Origin: CAYUIG01 sp964444685 | GTDB taxonomy: Bacteria; Gemmatimonadota; Gemmatimonadetes; Longimicrobiales; RSA9 | Length of the DNA stretch: 64,000 nt | Assembly (NCBI GenBank): GCA_964444685.1 | Contig: CAYUIG010000016.1 | Location: 5,250 to 69,249 of the forward strand | Reading direction: 5' to 3' | The notes under the pieces: model-generated | The model's database searches: none | Seen by the model: only the letters and a program-made list of their open reading frames with translations | Told to the model about the DNA's origin: nothing | In this document: in pieces, positions 11,687 to 20,408 of the stretch | Layout: each line of letters opens with the position of its first letter | How positions within the stretch are numbered: the stretch's first letter is position 1 | Translations under genes and position numbers: made by a program

Positions 11687-14600
11687 ATGCGTTCCTCCGA
11701 CTCGAAACACCGACAGGCCATGCGTATCACGACGCCGATTACCCTCGCCGTGGCTCTCGCCATAGCCGCGCCTCTCGCCGCCCAGAACAACGGCGACTGG
11801 GATGTGGAGCAGTCGCTGGGTCCGTCGCAGCGGTTGACGTACACGGTTACGGAAGGCACGTGGATGAACGTGGACGTTTCGCCTGACGGCCGCATGCTCG
11901 TGTTCGATCTGCTCGGCGACATCTACACCCTCCCGATCGACGGCGGATCGGCGACCCGGATCGCTTCCGGCGCTGCGTACGATTTCCAGCCACGCTTCAG
12001 CCCCGATGGCCGGCGCATCGCCTTCATCAGTGACCGCGAGGGTGCGCTCAACATCTGGCTGATGAATCCGGACGGCAGCGAACCGAAGCAGGTATCGCGG
12101 GAGAACGATCGTGAGGTGAACAGCCCTGCGTGGTCGCCGGACGGCGAGTACATCTTCGCCCGCAAGCACTTCGTCGACACGCGCTCGCTGGGCGCCGGCG
12201 AGGTGTGGATGTACCACGTGAATGGATCGGGCGGACTCCAGGTCACGCAGCGCAACGGCTTCCAGAAGGACCAGGGTGAGCCCGCCGTCTCGCCCGACGG
12301 CCGCTGGCTCTACTACTCGCTCGATGTCACGCCCGGCCAGACCTTCGAGTACAACAAGGATCCGTACGGAACGATCTACGCCGTTCGCCGCCGCAATCTG
12401 CTGACCGGTGAAGAGGAAACGGTCACCAGCCGGCCGGGCGGGTCGATTGCGCCGCAGATCTCGCCGGACGGACGTCGCATGGCATTCGTGCGCCGGGTGC
12501 GGCTGAACACCGTGCTCTTCCTGCGCGACCTCGAGAGCGGCGAGGAGTGGCCGCTGTTCGATGGGCTGTCGCGCGACATGCAGGAGGCGTGGGCCATTCA
12601 CGGCGTGTACGCGCAGTACGACTGGCTGCCGGACGGCTCGGCGATCGTGATCTGGGCGAAGGGGAAGTTGTGGCGCGTGGACGCGGCCACGGGCGAGGCG
12701 GCCGAGATCCCGTTCACGGCCGAGGTCGACCAGGTCGTGCACGAGGGGCTGCGTTTCCCGCAGCAGGTGCATCCGGACAGCTTCGCGGTGAAGATGCTGC
12801 GCGGCGTCACGGTGTCGCCGGACGGAAGGCGCGTGGTGTACTCCGCGCTTGGCCGGCTGTACGTCCGCGATCTGCCGAACGGCTCGCCGCGCCGGGTCAC
12901 GCGTGACGACCGCATCGAGTTCGCGCCCGCGTGGTCGCCTGACGGACGCTGGATCGCGTACGCGACGTGGACGGATGCGGACATGGGCCGCATCCGCGTC
13001 GTGCGTGCGGACGGGTCGCAGGGCCGCGACGTCGTCACGGCACGCGGACATTACACCGAGCCGTCGTTCTCGCCCGATGGCCGGCGCATCGTTTACCGTT
13101 CGACCGGCGGCGACCAGACGCGCGGTCCGACGTTCGGTCTGCACACGGGCATCTTCATCGTGCCGGTGGACGGTTCCGCGGAACCCGTGGAAGTGAACAC
13201 GCAGGGTTCGCGTCCGCGTTTCAGTCATGACGGCACGCGCATCTTCACGCGCGGGAACGACCAGGGTGCGCTCGCGTTGCGCAGCGTGGCGCTCGACGGC
13301 AGCGACCCGGTGATCCATTTCCGCAGTGAGAACGCCACGGACATCGTGCCGTCGCCGGATGGGAAGTGGGTGGCGTGGGCGGAGCGCTACCGTGCGTACG
13401 TCGGTGTGTTCCCGCTCACCGGTCGCACGGTCACGCTCGGCACGAACGTGAGTGCGTTCCCGGCCGCGCGCGTGAGCGACAACGCCGGCATGAACCTGCA
13501 CTGGTCCGGCGACTCCGAGCGGCTGCACTGGTCGCTCGGCCCGGAGCTGTTCACGCGCGATCTCGGCCGCACCTTCACGTTCCTCGATGGCGCCGCGCCT
13601 GAGCCCGCACCAGCGGAAAGTGCCGGCGTAGCCATCGGCTTCACCGTGCCGAGCGACGTTCCGTCCGGCACGGTCGCGCTCGTCGGTGCGCGCGTGATCA
13701 CCATGGCGCCGGGCGCATCCCAGGCCCAGGCCGTGATCCCCGATGCCACGATCGTCATCGAGCGCAATCGCATCACGGCGGTCGGCCCGCGCGCGCAGGT
13801 CACGGTGCCGGCGGGTGCGCACGTGGTGGACGCAGCGGGCACCACCATCATGCCGGGCATCATCGACGTGCACGCACACCTCGGCGGCGAGTCGCAGGGG
13901 ATCCTGGCGGAGAACGCGTGGCCGCTCATGGCCAACCTCGCGTTCGGCATCACGACGTCGCACGACCCGTCCAACGACACGGAAACCGTGTTCACCAACG
14001 CGGAGATGATCCGCTCCGGCATGAAGCTCGGGCCGCGCCTCTTCTCGACCGGCACGATCCTCTACGGGGCAGAGACGCCGTTCAAGGCGGTCGTGAACAC
14101 GTACGAGGATGCGTACAGGCACCTGGCGCGCATGAAGGCAGTCGGTGCGTTCAGCGTGAAGAGCTACAACCAGCGCAAGCGCGACGCACGCCAGATGATC
14201 ATCAAGGCCGCACGCGCGCTCGAGATGATGGTCGTGCCCGAGGGTGGGTCGCTGGTCGCGTTCAACACGACGCACATCCTGGATGGCCACACCGGTCTCG
14301 AGCATTCGCTGCCCGTCCCCGACATCCACGAAGACCTCGCCACGCTCTTCGGCCGCAGCTCGGTCGGGTACACACCGACGGCCATCGTCGGCTACGGCGG
14401 GCTGTCCGGCGAGTTCTACTGGTACGAGCGCACCAACGTGTGGGAGAACGAGCGGCTGCTCACGTTCACACCGCGCGACGTCGTGGATCCGCGTTCGCGC
14501 CGGCGCCTCAAGGCCGCCGGCGATGACGACTTCAATCACGTCCGCATCGCGCGCGGCGCAAAGGACGTGCTCGACGAAGGCGGCATGGTTCTCGTGGGCG

Positions 14601-14932
14601 GGCACGGCCAGCTCCAGGGGCTCGGCACCCACTGGGAGATGTGGATGCTCACGCACGGCGGCCTCTCGAACTTCGAAGCGCTGCGTGCGGCCACGATCGA
14701 TGGTGCGCGCTATCTCGGTCTCGACGGCGACATCGGTTCGCTCGAGCCCGGCAAACTCGCCGATCTCATCGTTCTCGATGCGGATCCGCTTGCCGACATC
14801 ACGAACTCCGAGCGCGTCCGCTACGTCATGCTGAACGGACGGCTCTACGATGCGGCCACGCTGAACGAGGTCGGCAACCGCCCGCGGACGCGCGCCCCGT
14901 TCTGGTGGGAGCGGGAGCCCGTAAGCCGGTAG
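11687..14932 (+). CDS. Secreted TolB-type beta-propeller / amidohydrolase fusion protein
   Basis: 1081 residues from ATG 11687; ATG 11720 is an alternative giving a more compact signal peptide (h-region 'ITLAVALAIAAPLAAQ'). At least eight PD40/TolB-like blades of the form (V/F/W/I)SPDGR.(I/L/V) follow across about residues 60-480 (e.g. 'FSPDGRRIAFIS', 'WSPDGRWIAYAT'). The second half, from about residue 660, is a metal-dependent amidohydrolase: 'IIDVHAHLGGE' carries the HxH metal pair, and the C-terminus 'GLDGDIGSLEPGKLADLIVLD' is the amidohydrolase signature. Such fusions act outside the cytoplasm, probably on peptides or peptide-like substrates, but the substrate is unknown. It stands alone, with its own promoter. 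Confidence 0.88.
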   Translation: MRSSDSKHRQAMRITTPITLAVALAIAAPLAAQNNGDWDVEQSLGPSQRLTYTVTEGTWMNVDVSPDGRMLVFDLLGDIYTLPIDGGSATRIASGAAYDFQPRFSPDGRRIAFISDREGALNIWLMNPDGSEPKQVSRENDREVNSPAWSPDGEYIFARKHFVDTRSLGAGEVWMYHVNGSGGLQVTQRNGFQKDQGEPAVSPDGRWLYYSLDVTPGQTFEYNKDPYGTIYAVRRRNLLTGEEETVTSRPGGSIAPQISPDGRRMAFVRRVRLNTVLFLRDLESGEEWPLFDGLSRDMQEAWAIHGVYAQYDWLPDGSAIVIWAKGKLWRVDAATGEAAEIPFTAEVDQVVHEGLRFPQQVHPDSFAVKMLRGVTVSPDGRRVVYSALGRLYVRDLPNGSPRRVTRDDRIEFAPAWSPDGRWIAYATWTDADMGRIRVVRADGSQGRDVVTARGHYTEPSFSPDGRRIVYRSTGGDQTRGPTFGLHTGIFIVPVDGSAEPVEVNTQGSRPRFSHDGTRIFTRGNDQGALALRSVALDGSDPVIHFRSENATDIVPSPDGKWVAWAERYRAYVGVFPLTGRTVTLGTNVSAFPAARVSDNAGMNLHWSGDSERLHWSLGPELFTRDLGRTFTFLDGAAPEPAPAESAGVAIGFTVPSDVPSGTVALVGARVITMAPGASQAQAVIPDATIVIERNRITAVGPRAQVTVPAGAHVVDAAGTTIMPGIIDVHAHLGGESQGILAENAWPLMANLAFGITTSHDPSNDTETVFTNAEMIRSGMKLGPRLFSTGTILYGAETPFKAVVNTYEDAYRHLARMKAVGAFSVKSYNQRKRDARQMIIKAARALEMMVVPEGGSLVAFNTTHILDGHTGLEHSLPVPDIHEDLATLFGRSSVGYTPTAIVGYGGLSGEFYWYERTNVWENERLLTFTPRDVVDPRSRRRLKAAGDDDFNHVRIARGAKDVLDEGGMVLVGGHGQLQGLGTHWEMWMLTHGGLSNFEALRAATIDGARYLGLDGDIGSLEPGKLADLIVLDADPLADITNSERVRYVMLNGRLYDAATLNEVGNRPRTRAPFWWEREPVSR

Positions 14933-15317
14933 GTCGGTTTTCAGTGAGGATGTACCCGACCGGGCGCTTCTCGGAGCTGGGGCAAAGTAGACAGCTCCAG
15001 GCGCAGTCGGACCGACCGCAGGACAGAAGCTGCAGACAGGTGGGGCCGGTTCTACCGCTCATGACGCGGTGAATCCGGCTCCACCATAGTGACGGGCCCC
15101 GGCCGGGGTACAGTCCACCGCAAAGCGAGCGACCGCGATCGCGAAGCCGCGGTTGTCGCCCAGCGATCGCTGCTACACGCAGGATCGCCAGCGGAACAGC
15201 CGTTTCGCCGCCGATCCTCCTCGCGGCTACCCATCCGCGGGACGATTCGACAGTACGGGCACGCGAATTGATGCCGGACCTCCACTGCTGATGTGCATTC
15301 GCAGAACGGAGGTACGC
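14933..15317. other. Intergenic region without a recognisable gene
   Basis: 385 bp between the amidohydrolase and the sugar dehydrogenase. It contains small palindromes (e.g. CCCCGGCCGGGG near 15100) and a weak 6-bp stem near 14976, but no T-run terminator, RNA gene or ORF with coding character is visible. Confidence 0.5.
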
Positions 15318-16625
15318 ATGTTCAGAACTGCAGTCGTGCTGGTGACGCTGGGGCTGGTCGCGGTGGGGTGTGAGGATGACGCCACGGACCCCGATACCGG
15401 TCCGATCGGTGAGGAATCCATCTGTGATGGAGACAACGGCGGCCTGACGCTGCCGGCGGGATTCTGTGCCGTGGTGGTGCACGACGCCACGATCGGTGGC
15501 GAAGCGGCGCGTGCCCGACACATTGCGGTAGCGCCGAACGGCGATGTGTTCGTTGCGCTCGACTCGGAGGGCGGTGGCGTGCTTGCGCTGCGGGACACGG
15601 ACGGGGATGGGAAGGCGGACGAGACGGCACGGTTCGGGACCACGCGCGGACATGGCATCGCGCTCGAGGGATCGTTCCTGTACTTCGCGACGCGTGGGCA
15701 GGTGGAGCGGTACACGATGTCGCCGGAGAGTCTCGAGCCGGTGAGCGGTCCGGAGGTGATCGTGACGGGCATGCCGGAGGACGGGGACCACTTCACGAAG
15801 AGCATCGTGGTGACCGATGACGGCGCGCTGTTCGTGAATCTCGGTTCGGCCTCGGACGTGTGTCAGGAAGAGAACCGGGAGCCGGGCTCGCCGGGTGTGG
15901 ACCCGTGTCCCGAGCTGCCGATCCGCTCCGGGATCTGGCGTTACGATGCGAACCAGACGGGGCAGGTACATTCGCCGGCGGCACGTTTCGCGACGGGCAC
16001 ACGCAACATGGTGGCCCTGGCGTTGAACCCGATCGACGGCGAGCTCTACGGCGTGCAGCACGGGCGTGACAATCTGAACGAGTACTGGCCGCAGCTGTTC
16101 ACGCCGCAGGATCAGGCGGAGCTTCCGTCGGAGGAGTTCTTCCGTCTGGAGGAGGGAGCGGACTACGGCTGGCCGTACTGCTACCATGATGGGCGGCAGA
16201 ACCTGAAGGTGCTCGCGCCCGAGTACGGCGGCGACGGCACGGTCCAGGGCCGTTGTGATGCGATGGCGCTGCCGATCCACACGTTCGCGGCGCACACGGC
16301 GCCGAACGGGCTGCTCTTCTACACGGGCAGCATGTTCCCGGCGCGGTACCAGGGCGGCGCGTTCGTCGCGTTCCACGGCGGATTCAACCGGCCGGACCCG
16401 TTCACGGACGTCGGCTTCAACGTGGTGTTCGTGCCGTTCTCGGGCGGCGAGCCGACAGGAAGCGACGAGGTGTTCGCGGATGGTTTCGTCGGAGCGGGGC
16501 AGGACCTGCCCGGCGACGCGGAGCATCGTCCTGTGGGACTCGCGCAGGGACCGGACGGCTCGCTGTACGTGACGGACGACGCGGGCGGACGGATCTGGCG
16601 GATCCTCGTCGAAGAGGGCCCGTAG
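15318..16625 (+). CDS. PQQ-dependent sugar dehydrogenase-like lipoprotein
   Basis: 435 residues from ATG 15318, preceded by GGAGGT at 15308-15313. The N-terminus 'MFRTAVVLVTLGLVAVGCEDD' is a lipoprotein signal with Cys18 as likely lipidated residue. The rest resembles the six-bladed propeller of soluble glucose/sorbosone dehydrogenases: 'RARHIAVAPNGDVFVAL', 'HFTKSIVVTDDGALFVNLGS', 'TRNMVALALNPIDGELYGVQHGRDNLNEYWPQL' and 'FFRLEEGADYGWPYCYHD', a motif conserved in this superfamily. These enzymes oxidise sugars or alcohols with PQQ and calcium in the periplasm. Actual PQQ use and substrate are unproven. The next feature is the thrS leader on the same strand. Confidence 0.85.
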   Translation: MFRTAVVLVTLGLVAVGCEDDATDPDTGPIGEESICDGDNGGLTLPAGFCAVVVHDATIGGEAARARHIAVAPNGDVFVALDSEGGGVLALRDTDGDGKADETARFGTTRGHGIALEGSFLYFATRGQVERYTMSPESLEPVSGPEVIVTGMPEDGDHFTKSIVVTDDGALFVNLGSASDVCQEENREPGSPGVDPCPELPIRSGIWRYDANQTGQVHSPAARFATGTRNMVALALNPIDGELYGVQHGRDNLNEYWPQLFTPQDQAELPSEEFFRLEEGADYGWPYCYHDGRQNLKVLAPEYGGDGTVQGRCDAMALPIHTFAAHTAPNGLLFYTGSMFPARYQGGAFVAFHGGFNRPDPFTDVGFNVVFVPFSGGEPTGSDEVFADGFVGAGQDLPGDAEHRPVGLAQGPDGSLYVTDDAGGRIWRILVEEGP

Positions 16626-16632
16626 TCCTTCC

Positions 16633-16662
16633 TTGACGAACGCGGGAAGGCGCAGGCATCTT
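16633..16662 (+). promoter_or_regulatory. Promoter of the thrS leader
   Basis: -35 TTGACG at 16633-16638 and -10 CATCTT at 16657-16662, 18-nt spacer. The -10 box ends 6 nt before the leader ATG at 16669, so the leader peptide mRNA would be leaderless. Confidence 0.6.
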
Positions 16663-16668
16663 GGCGGC

Positions 16669-16749
16669 ATGGAACGCATGACCGCGGGAACGACGACGGC
16701 AACGACGTACAGCCGATCCCTCACGGGATGGGCGGTGCCGGTCGTCTGA
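16669..16749 (+). CDS. Threonine-rich leader peptide upstream of thrS
   Basis: A 26-codon ORF (ATG 16669, TGA 16747-16749) with seven threonine codons, five of them within residues 8-13 (TTTATT). It lies between a promoter and a Rho-independent terminator that precedes thrS. That is the architecture of a transcription-attenuation leader peptide, as known for pheM-pheST or the thr operon leader in E. coli. The segment GACGACGGC inside the Thr codons (16692-16700) is repeated at 16767-16775, and GCCGGTCGTC (16737-16746) can pair with either copy, giving 1:2 and 2:3 alternatives. Inference: low charged tRNA-Thr stalls the ribosome and favours read-through into thrS. Confidence 0.72.
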   Translation: MERMTAGTTTATTYSRSLTGWAVPVV

Positions 16750-16775
16750 CCCGATCGAACGGACAGGACGACGGC

Positions 16776-16814
16776 GGCGGCCCCTCCCGGAAGGGAGCGG
16801 GCCGCCTTCTTTTT
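16776..16814 (+). terminator. Attenuator terminator in the thrS leader
   Basis: Stem arms 16776-16788 (GGCGGCCCCTCCC) and 16793-16806 (GGGAGCGGGCCGCC) pair with one bulged base around a GGAA tetraloop, followed by TTCTTTTT. It lies 27 nt after the leader stop and 28 nt before the thrS ATG. Termination here would uncouple thrS from its promoter. Confidence 0.85.
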
Positions 16815-16842
16815 GCTGTGAACGCACAACGGAAACGGGACG

Positions 16843-18774
16843 ATGATCAGGGTCACACTTCCGGACGGTAAGGTCCTCGAGCTGGAGCGGGGCGCCACCG
16901 CCGGCGACGTGGCGGCGAAGATCGGCGCCGGCCTCGCCAAGGCCGCACTCGCCGGGAAGGTGGATGGCCGGGTGGTGGATCTGCACCGGCCGCTGGAAGC
17001 GGATGCGTCGCTCGAGATCGTGACGGAGCGGAGTCCGGAAGCGCTGGAGCTGCTCCGCCACTCCGCGGCACACGTGCTGGCGACGGCCGTGCGCGAGCTG
17101 CATCCGCGCGCCGGCATCGGCTTCGGCCCCGCGATCGAGGACGGCTTCTACTACGACTTCCAGGTCGACCAGCCGTTCACGCCGGAGGATCTCGAGCGCA
17201 TCGAGGAGCGCATGCGCGCGGTCGCTTCGGCAGACCAGCCGTTCGAGCGGAAGGTCGTGGACAAGGAGGAAGCACGCACGCTCTTCGCGGATGACCCGCT
17301 CAAACTCGAGCGTCTCGAAGAGCTGGGCGACGATGAGGTGATCACGGTCTATCGCAACGGACCGTTCCTCGACCTGTGCCGCGGCCCGCACCTGCCGACG
17401 ACCAGCAGGCTGAAGCATTTCAAGCTGCTGTCCACCGCGGGCGCGTACTGGCGCGGTGACGAACGCCGGCCGATGCTCCAGCGCATCTACGGTACCGCGT
17501 GGTTCTCGCAGAAGGATCTCGACGCGTACCTCGAACGGCTGGAGGAAGCGCGCCGCCGGGACCATCGCGTCCTCGGCAGGCAGCTCGATCTCTTCTCGAT
17601 CCAGGAGACCGTCGGCCCCGGCCTCATCTTCTGGCATCCGAACGGCGCGATGGTGCGCTGGCTGCTCTCGCGCGCGGTCGAGGAGGACAACGTGCGCGCC
17701 GGCTACGACCTCGTATACACGCCGAACATCACGCGCGAGGAACTCTTCCGCATCTCGGGCCACCTGCCGCTGTACGAGGCAAATCAGTATCCGGCCATGG
17801 CTGCGGGTGCGGGCGAGGATGAGGATGTGCGGTATCGGGTGAAGCCGATGAACTGCCCGATGCACGCGCTCGTCTACAAGGCGCGGCCACGCAGCTATCG
17901 CGATCTGCCACTGCGCCTGTCCGAAGTCGCGAACGTCTATCGGAATGAGAAATCGGGCACACTGCACGGCTTGCTGCGCGTGCGCGGCCTGTCGATGGAC
18001 GACGCACACATCTTCTGCACGCTCGATCAGGCCGAGGACGAGATCTTCCTCTGCCTCGACCAGGTCGACCGTCTGGTACGCAGCCGCTTCGGCTTCGAGC
18101 TCGCGTTCGAGGTGTCGACCCGTCCGGAAGAACGTCTCGGTGAGGACGCGACATGGGACCGCGCGGAAGCGCTGCTGAAGAGTGCACTCGAGCGGAAGGG
18201 CATTCCGTTCGACGTGGACGAGGGCGGCGGCGCGTTCTACGGCCCGAAGATCGACATCAAGTTCAAGGACGCGCTCGGCCGCACATGGCAGGGCCCGACG
18301 ATCCAGCTCGACTTCCAGCTTCCGGAGCGCTTCGAGCTGGAGTACACGGGCGCCGACAACAAGCCGCACCGTCCGGTGATGATCCACCGCGCCATCTACG
18401 GCACGCTGGAGCGCTTCGTCGGGCTGCTGATCGAGCACTTCGCCGGCGCGTTCCCGCTCTGGCTCGCGCCCGAGCAGGTGCGCGTGCTACCGATCACCGA
18501 TGACGTCGGCGACGACGCCGCCGCGATCCACCGGCGCCTGAAGGCCGCCGGCATCCGCAGCCACCTCGACGACCGACCCGAGACCCTCAACTATCGCATC
18601 CGCGAGGCCGAGGTCTCGAAGGTCCCGTACATGGCCGTGGTCGGTAAGAAGGAGGCCGAGGCCGGCACCGTGGCCGTGCGCCGGAGGGGCGCCGGCAGGA
18701 AGCAGGAGATCCTGGCTGTGGACGAGTTCCTCGGCCGGCTCGCGTCCGAAGTCGAGGCGAAGTCCCTCGACTGA
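16843..18774 (+). CDS. thrS: Threonyl-tRNA synthetase
   Basis: 643 residues, full length for a bacterial ThrRS. It charges tRNA-Thr and edits Ser-tRNA. Domain order: TGS (about 1-62), editing/SAD domain with 'HSAAHVLATAV' (about 67-77), class II catalytic core with motif 1 around 'WHPNGAMVRWLL', the zinc Cys in 'PMNCPMHALVY', motif 2 'YRNEKSGTLHGLLRVRGL', then 'DDAHIFC', and motif 3 in 'HRAIYGTLERFVGLLIEH'. The anticodon-binding domain begins near 'WLAPEQVRVLPI'. The gene is behind a Thr-rich leader peptide and terminator, so regulation by threonyl-tRNA charging is likely. No terminator hairpin is evident after it; a repeat element follows. Confidence 0.98.
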   Translation: MIRVTLPDGKVLELERGATAGDVAAKIGAGLAKAALAGKVDGRVVDLHRPLEADASLEIVTERSPEALELLRHSAAHVLATAVRELHPRAGIGFGPAIEDGFYYDFQVDQPFTPEDLERIEERMRAVASADQPFERKVVDKEEARTLFADDPLKLERLEELGDDEVITVYRNGPFLDLCRGPHLPTTSRLKHFKLLSTAGAYWRGDERRPMLQRIYGTAWFSQKDLDAYLERLEEARRRDHRVLGRQLDLFSIQETVGPGLIFWHPNGAMVRWLLSRAVEEDNVRAGYDLVYTPNITREELFRISGHLPLYEANQYPAMAAGAGEDEDVRYRVKPMNCPMHALVYKARPRSYRDLPLRLSEVANVYRNEKSGTLHGLLRVRGLSMDDAHIFCTLDQAEDEIFLCLDQVDRLVRSRFGFELAFEVSTRPEERLGEDATWDRAEALLKSALERKGIPFDVDEGGGAFYGPKIDIKFKDALGRTWQGPTIQLDFQLPERFELEYTGADNKPHRPVMIHRAIYGTLERFVGLLIEHFAGAFPLWLAPEQVRVLPITDDVGDDAAAIHRRLKAAGIRSHLDDRPETLNYRIREAEVSKVPYMAVVGKKEAEAGTVAVRRRGAGRKQEILAVDEFLGRLASEVEAKSLD

Positions 18775-18797
18775 TCGGCTATTCCGAGCGGCTGAAA

Positions 18798-18974
18798 AGC
18801 ATTCACCGCGGAGATCGCGGAGGGCGCGGAGGAACGGCGGGAAAGGATTTGAGGTGAAGGCGGGTGAGGGATCCGCACGTCGACCCGCAGTTGAAACCAA
18901 ATCTCGGGAAGTTTGCGGGTCCGAGATGCTGCCGCAGCGTCGCGACGCCCTCCGCGCTCTCCGCGGTGAATGCT
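18798..18974. repeat. Long inverted repeat, copy 2 (29-bp arms, one mismatch)
   Basis: Arm 18798-18826 begins AGCATTCACCGCGGAGATCG; the reverse complement of arm 18946-18974 begins AGCATTCACCGCGGAGAGCG. The arms match at 28 of 29 positions and enclose 119 nt without a gene. It is related to the element at 8190-8308, and like that copy it sits immediately upstream of a strong promoter (here infC, -35 at 19006). Confidence 0.8.
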
Positions 18975-19005
18975 GTTCGGACGCAGGAGGACAACCCAAG
19001 CAGGG

Positions 19006-19034
19006 TTGACAGCGCACAGGCAGGACGCGAGATT
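19006..19034 (+). promoter_or_regulatory. Promoter of infC-rpmI-rplT
   Basis: -35 TTGACA at 19006-19011 and -10 GAGATT at 19029-19034, 17-nt spacer. The predicted start near 19041 gives a leader of about 170 nt that contains a terminator-like hairpin before infC. Confidence 0.65.
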
Positions 19035-19162
19035 TGTCGGTCGCAGTAGCAAAAAGACGGGGAAGCGGGAGGCGCGTACTCCCCACCCTTCGGTCCGCTC
19101 CGCGGTACCGCCGGGTTCTGAAGCGAGGAAAGCCCTTCGTGCACGGGGGGTCGACTTGCCAT

Positions 19163-19193
19163 GGACCTGCGGGAACGCGGGTCCTTTTTCTTT
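19163..19193 (+). terminator. Attenuator-like terminator in the infC leader
   Basis: A 9-bp stem (19163-19171 with 19176-19184, one G-T pair) closes a GGAA tetraloop and is followed by TTTTTCTTT. The hairpin ends just before the infC Shine-Dalgarno (19199). A terminator inside the leader of an infC-rpmI-rplT operon suggests attenuation, as known for L20 control in Bacillus; that mechanism is inference here. Confidence 0.75.
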
Positions 19194-19210
19194 CCAGCAG
19201 GAGGCGCCGC

Positions 19211-19726
<516 letters not shown>

Positions 19727-19742
19727 GGCGGCGGAGGTAGCG

Positions 19743-19940
19743 ATGCCGAAGATGAAGTCGAACAAGAGCGCGGCGAAGCGCTTCAAGCTGACCGGGAAGG
19801 GCAAGGTCAGGCGCTTCAAGGCGTTCAAGAGCCACATCCTGACGAAGAAGTCGCCGAAGCGGAAGCGCCGGCTGCGGAAGGGCGATCTGGCGGCACCGGG
19901 CGATGCGCGTCGGGTGAAGCGCATGCTGCAGGGAGGCTGA
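19743..19940 (+). CDS. rpmI: 50S ribosomal protein L35
   Basis: 65 residues, very basic, normal L35 length. It starts 16 nt after infC with GGAGGTAGCG upstream. The N-terminus '[27 protein letters not shown]' is the L35 signature. It is part of the large ribosomal subunit. The stop is followed after one base by the rplT ATG, so the two are translationally linked. Confidence 0.98.
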   Translation: MPKMKSNKSAAKRFKLTGKGKVRRFKAFKSHILTKKSPKRKRRLRKGDLAAPGDARRVKRMLQGG

Positions 19941-19941
19941 C

Positions 19942-20304
19942 ATGGCACGTGCAACGAGCGCGGTGCCGAGGCACCGCAAGAAGAAGCGGATCTTCCGGGC
20001 GGCACGCGGCTACTGGGGCGGTCGTTCGAAGCTGTGGCGGATTGCGAAGAACGCCGTCGAGCGCGGCTGGGCGTATTCCTACAGGGACCGTAAGCAGCGC
20101 AAGCGCGACTTCCGCCGGCTCTGGATCACGCGCATCAACGCAGCGGTGCGTGAGCAGGATCCGTCGCTGAACTACTCGCGCTTCATGTACGGTCTGAAGC
20201 AGGCGGGGATCGAAGTGAATCGCAAGGTGCTGGCCGACCTCGCCGTGCGTGACGCGGCGTCGTTTGGCGAGCTGGTGAAGCGCGCCAAGGCCAGCCTGAG
20301 CTGA
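19942..20304 (+). CDS. rplT: 50S ribosomal protein L20
   Basis: 120 residues. L20 is an early assembly protein of the 50S subunit; in several bacteria it represses its own operon by binding the infC/rpmI leader. Family motifs: 'ARATSAVPRHRKKKRIFRAARGYWGGRSKLWR', 'YRDRKQRKRDFRRLWITRINAA' and 'NYSRFMYGLKQAGIEVNRKVLADLA'. It is the third gene of infC-rpmI-rplT. Two hairpins separate it from pheS. Confidence 0.98.
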   Translation: MARATSAVPRHRKKKRIFRAARGYWGGRSKLWRIAKNAVERGWAYSYRDRKQRKRDFRRLWITRINAAVREQDPSLNYSRFMYGLKQAGIEVNRKVLADLAVRDAASFGELVKRAKASLS

Positions 20305-20334
20305 GACGGCGGACGCCTCCGGCGTTCGAAAATG

Positions 20335-20398
20335 CGGCGGGCCCGGCCCGCCGAAGGGCGCGGTCCCGGCGAGAAGTGCCGCGGGCCGCGTCCTCTTT
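20335..20398 (+). terminator. Two hairpins between rplT and pheS
   Basis: The first hairpin is a perfect 8-bp stem (20335-20342 with 20346-20353). The second pairs about 20356-20370 with 20378-20393 with G-T pairs and a small bulge and is followed by TCTTTA. It may terminate the ribosomal operon partly or attenuate pheST. The region encodes no Phe-rich leader peptide, unlike thrS upstream. Confidence 0.55.
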
Positions 20399-20408
20399 AG
20401 GGGGTGTA

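Noticed and set aside
11306..14656. 1116-codon minus-strand frame opposite the amidohydrolase, and similar long antisense frames (24439-27096, 3172-5220, 16417-18438, 48260-51295 upstream part)
   Set aside because: High-GC codon bias leaves the opposite strand free of stops. These frames have no recognisable domains, and the sense genes are certain.
20331..20408. Leader peptide for pheST analogous to the thrS leader
   Set aside because: The only short ORF (starting at 20332) contains no Phe codons. The hairpins remain but without peptide-based logic.
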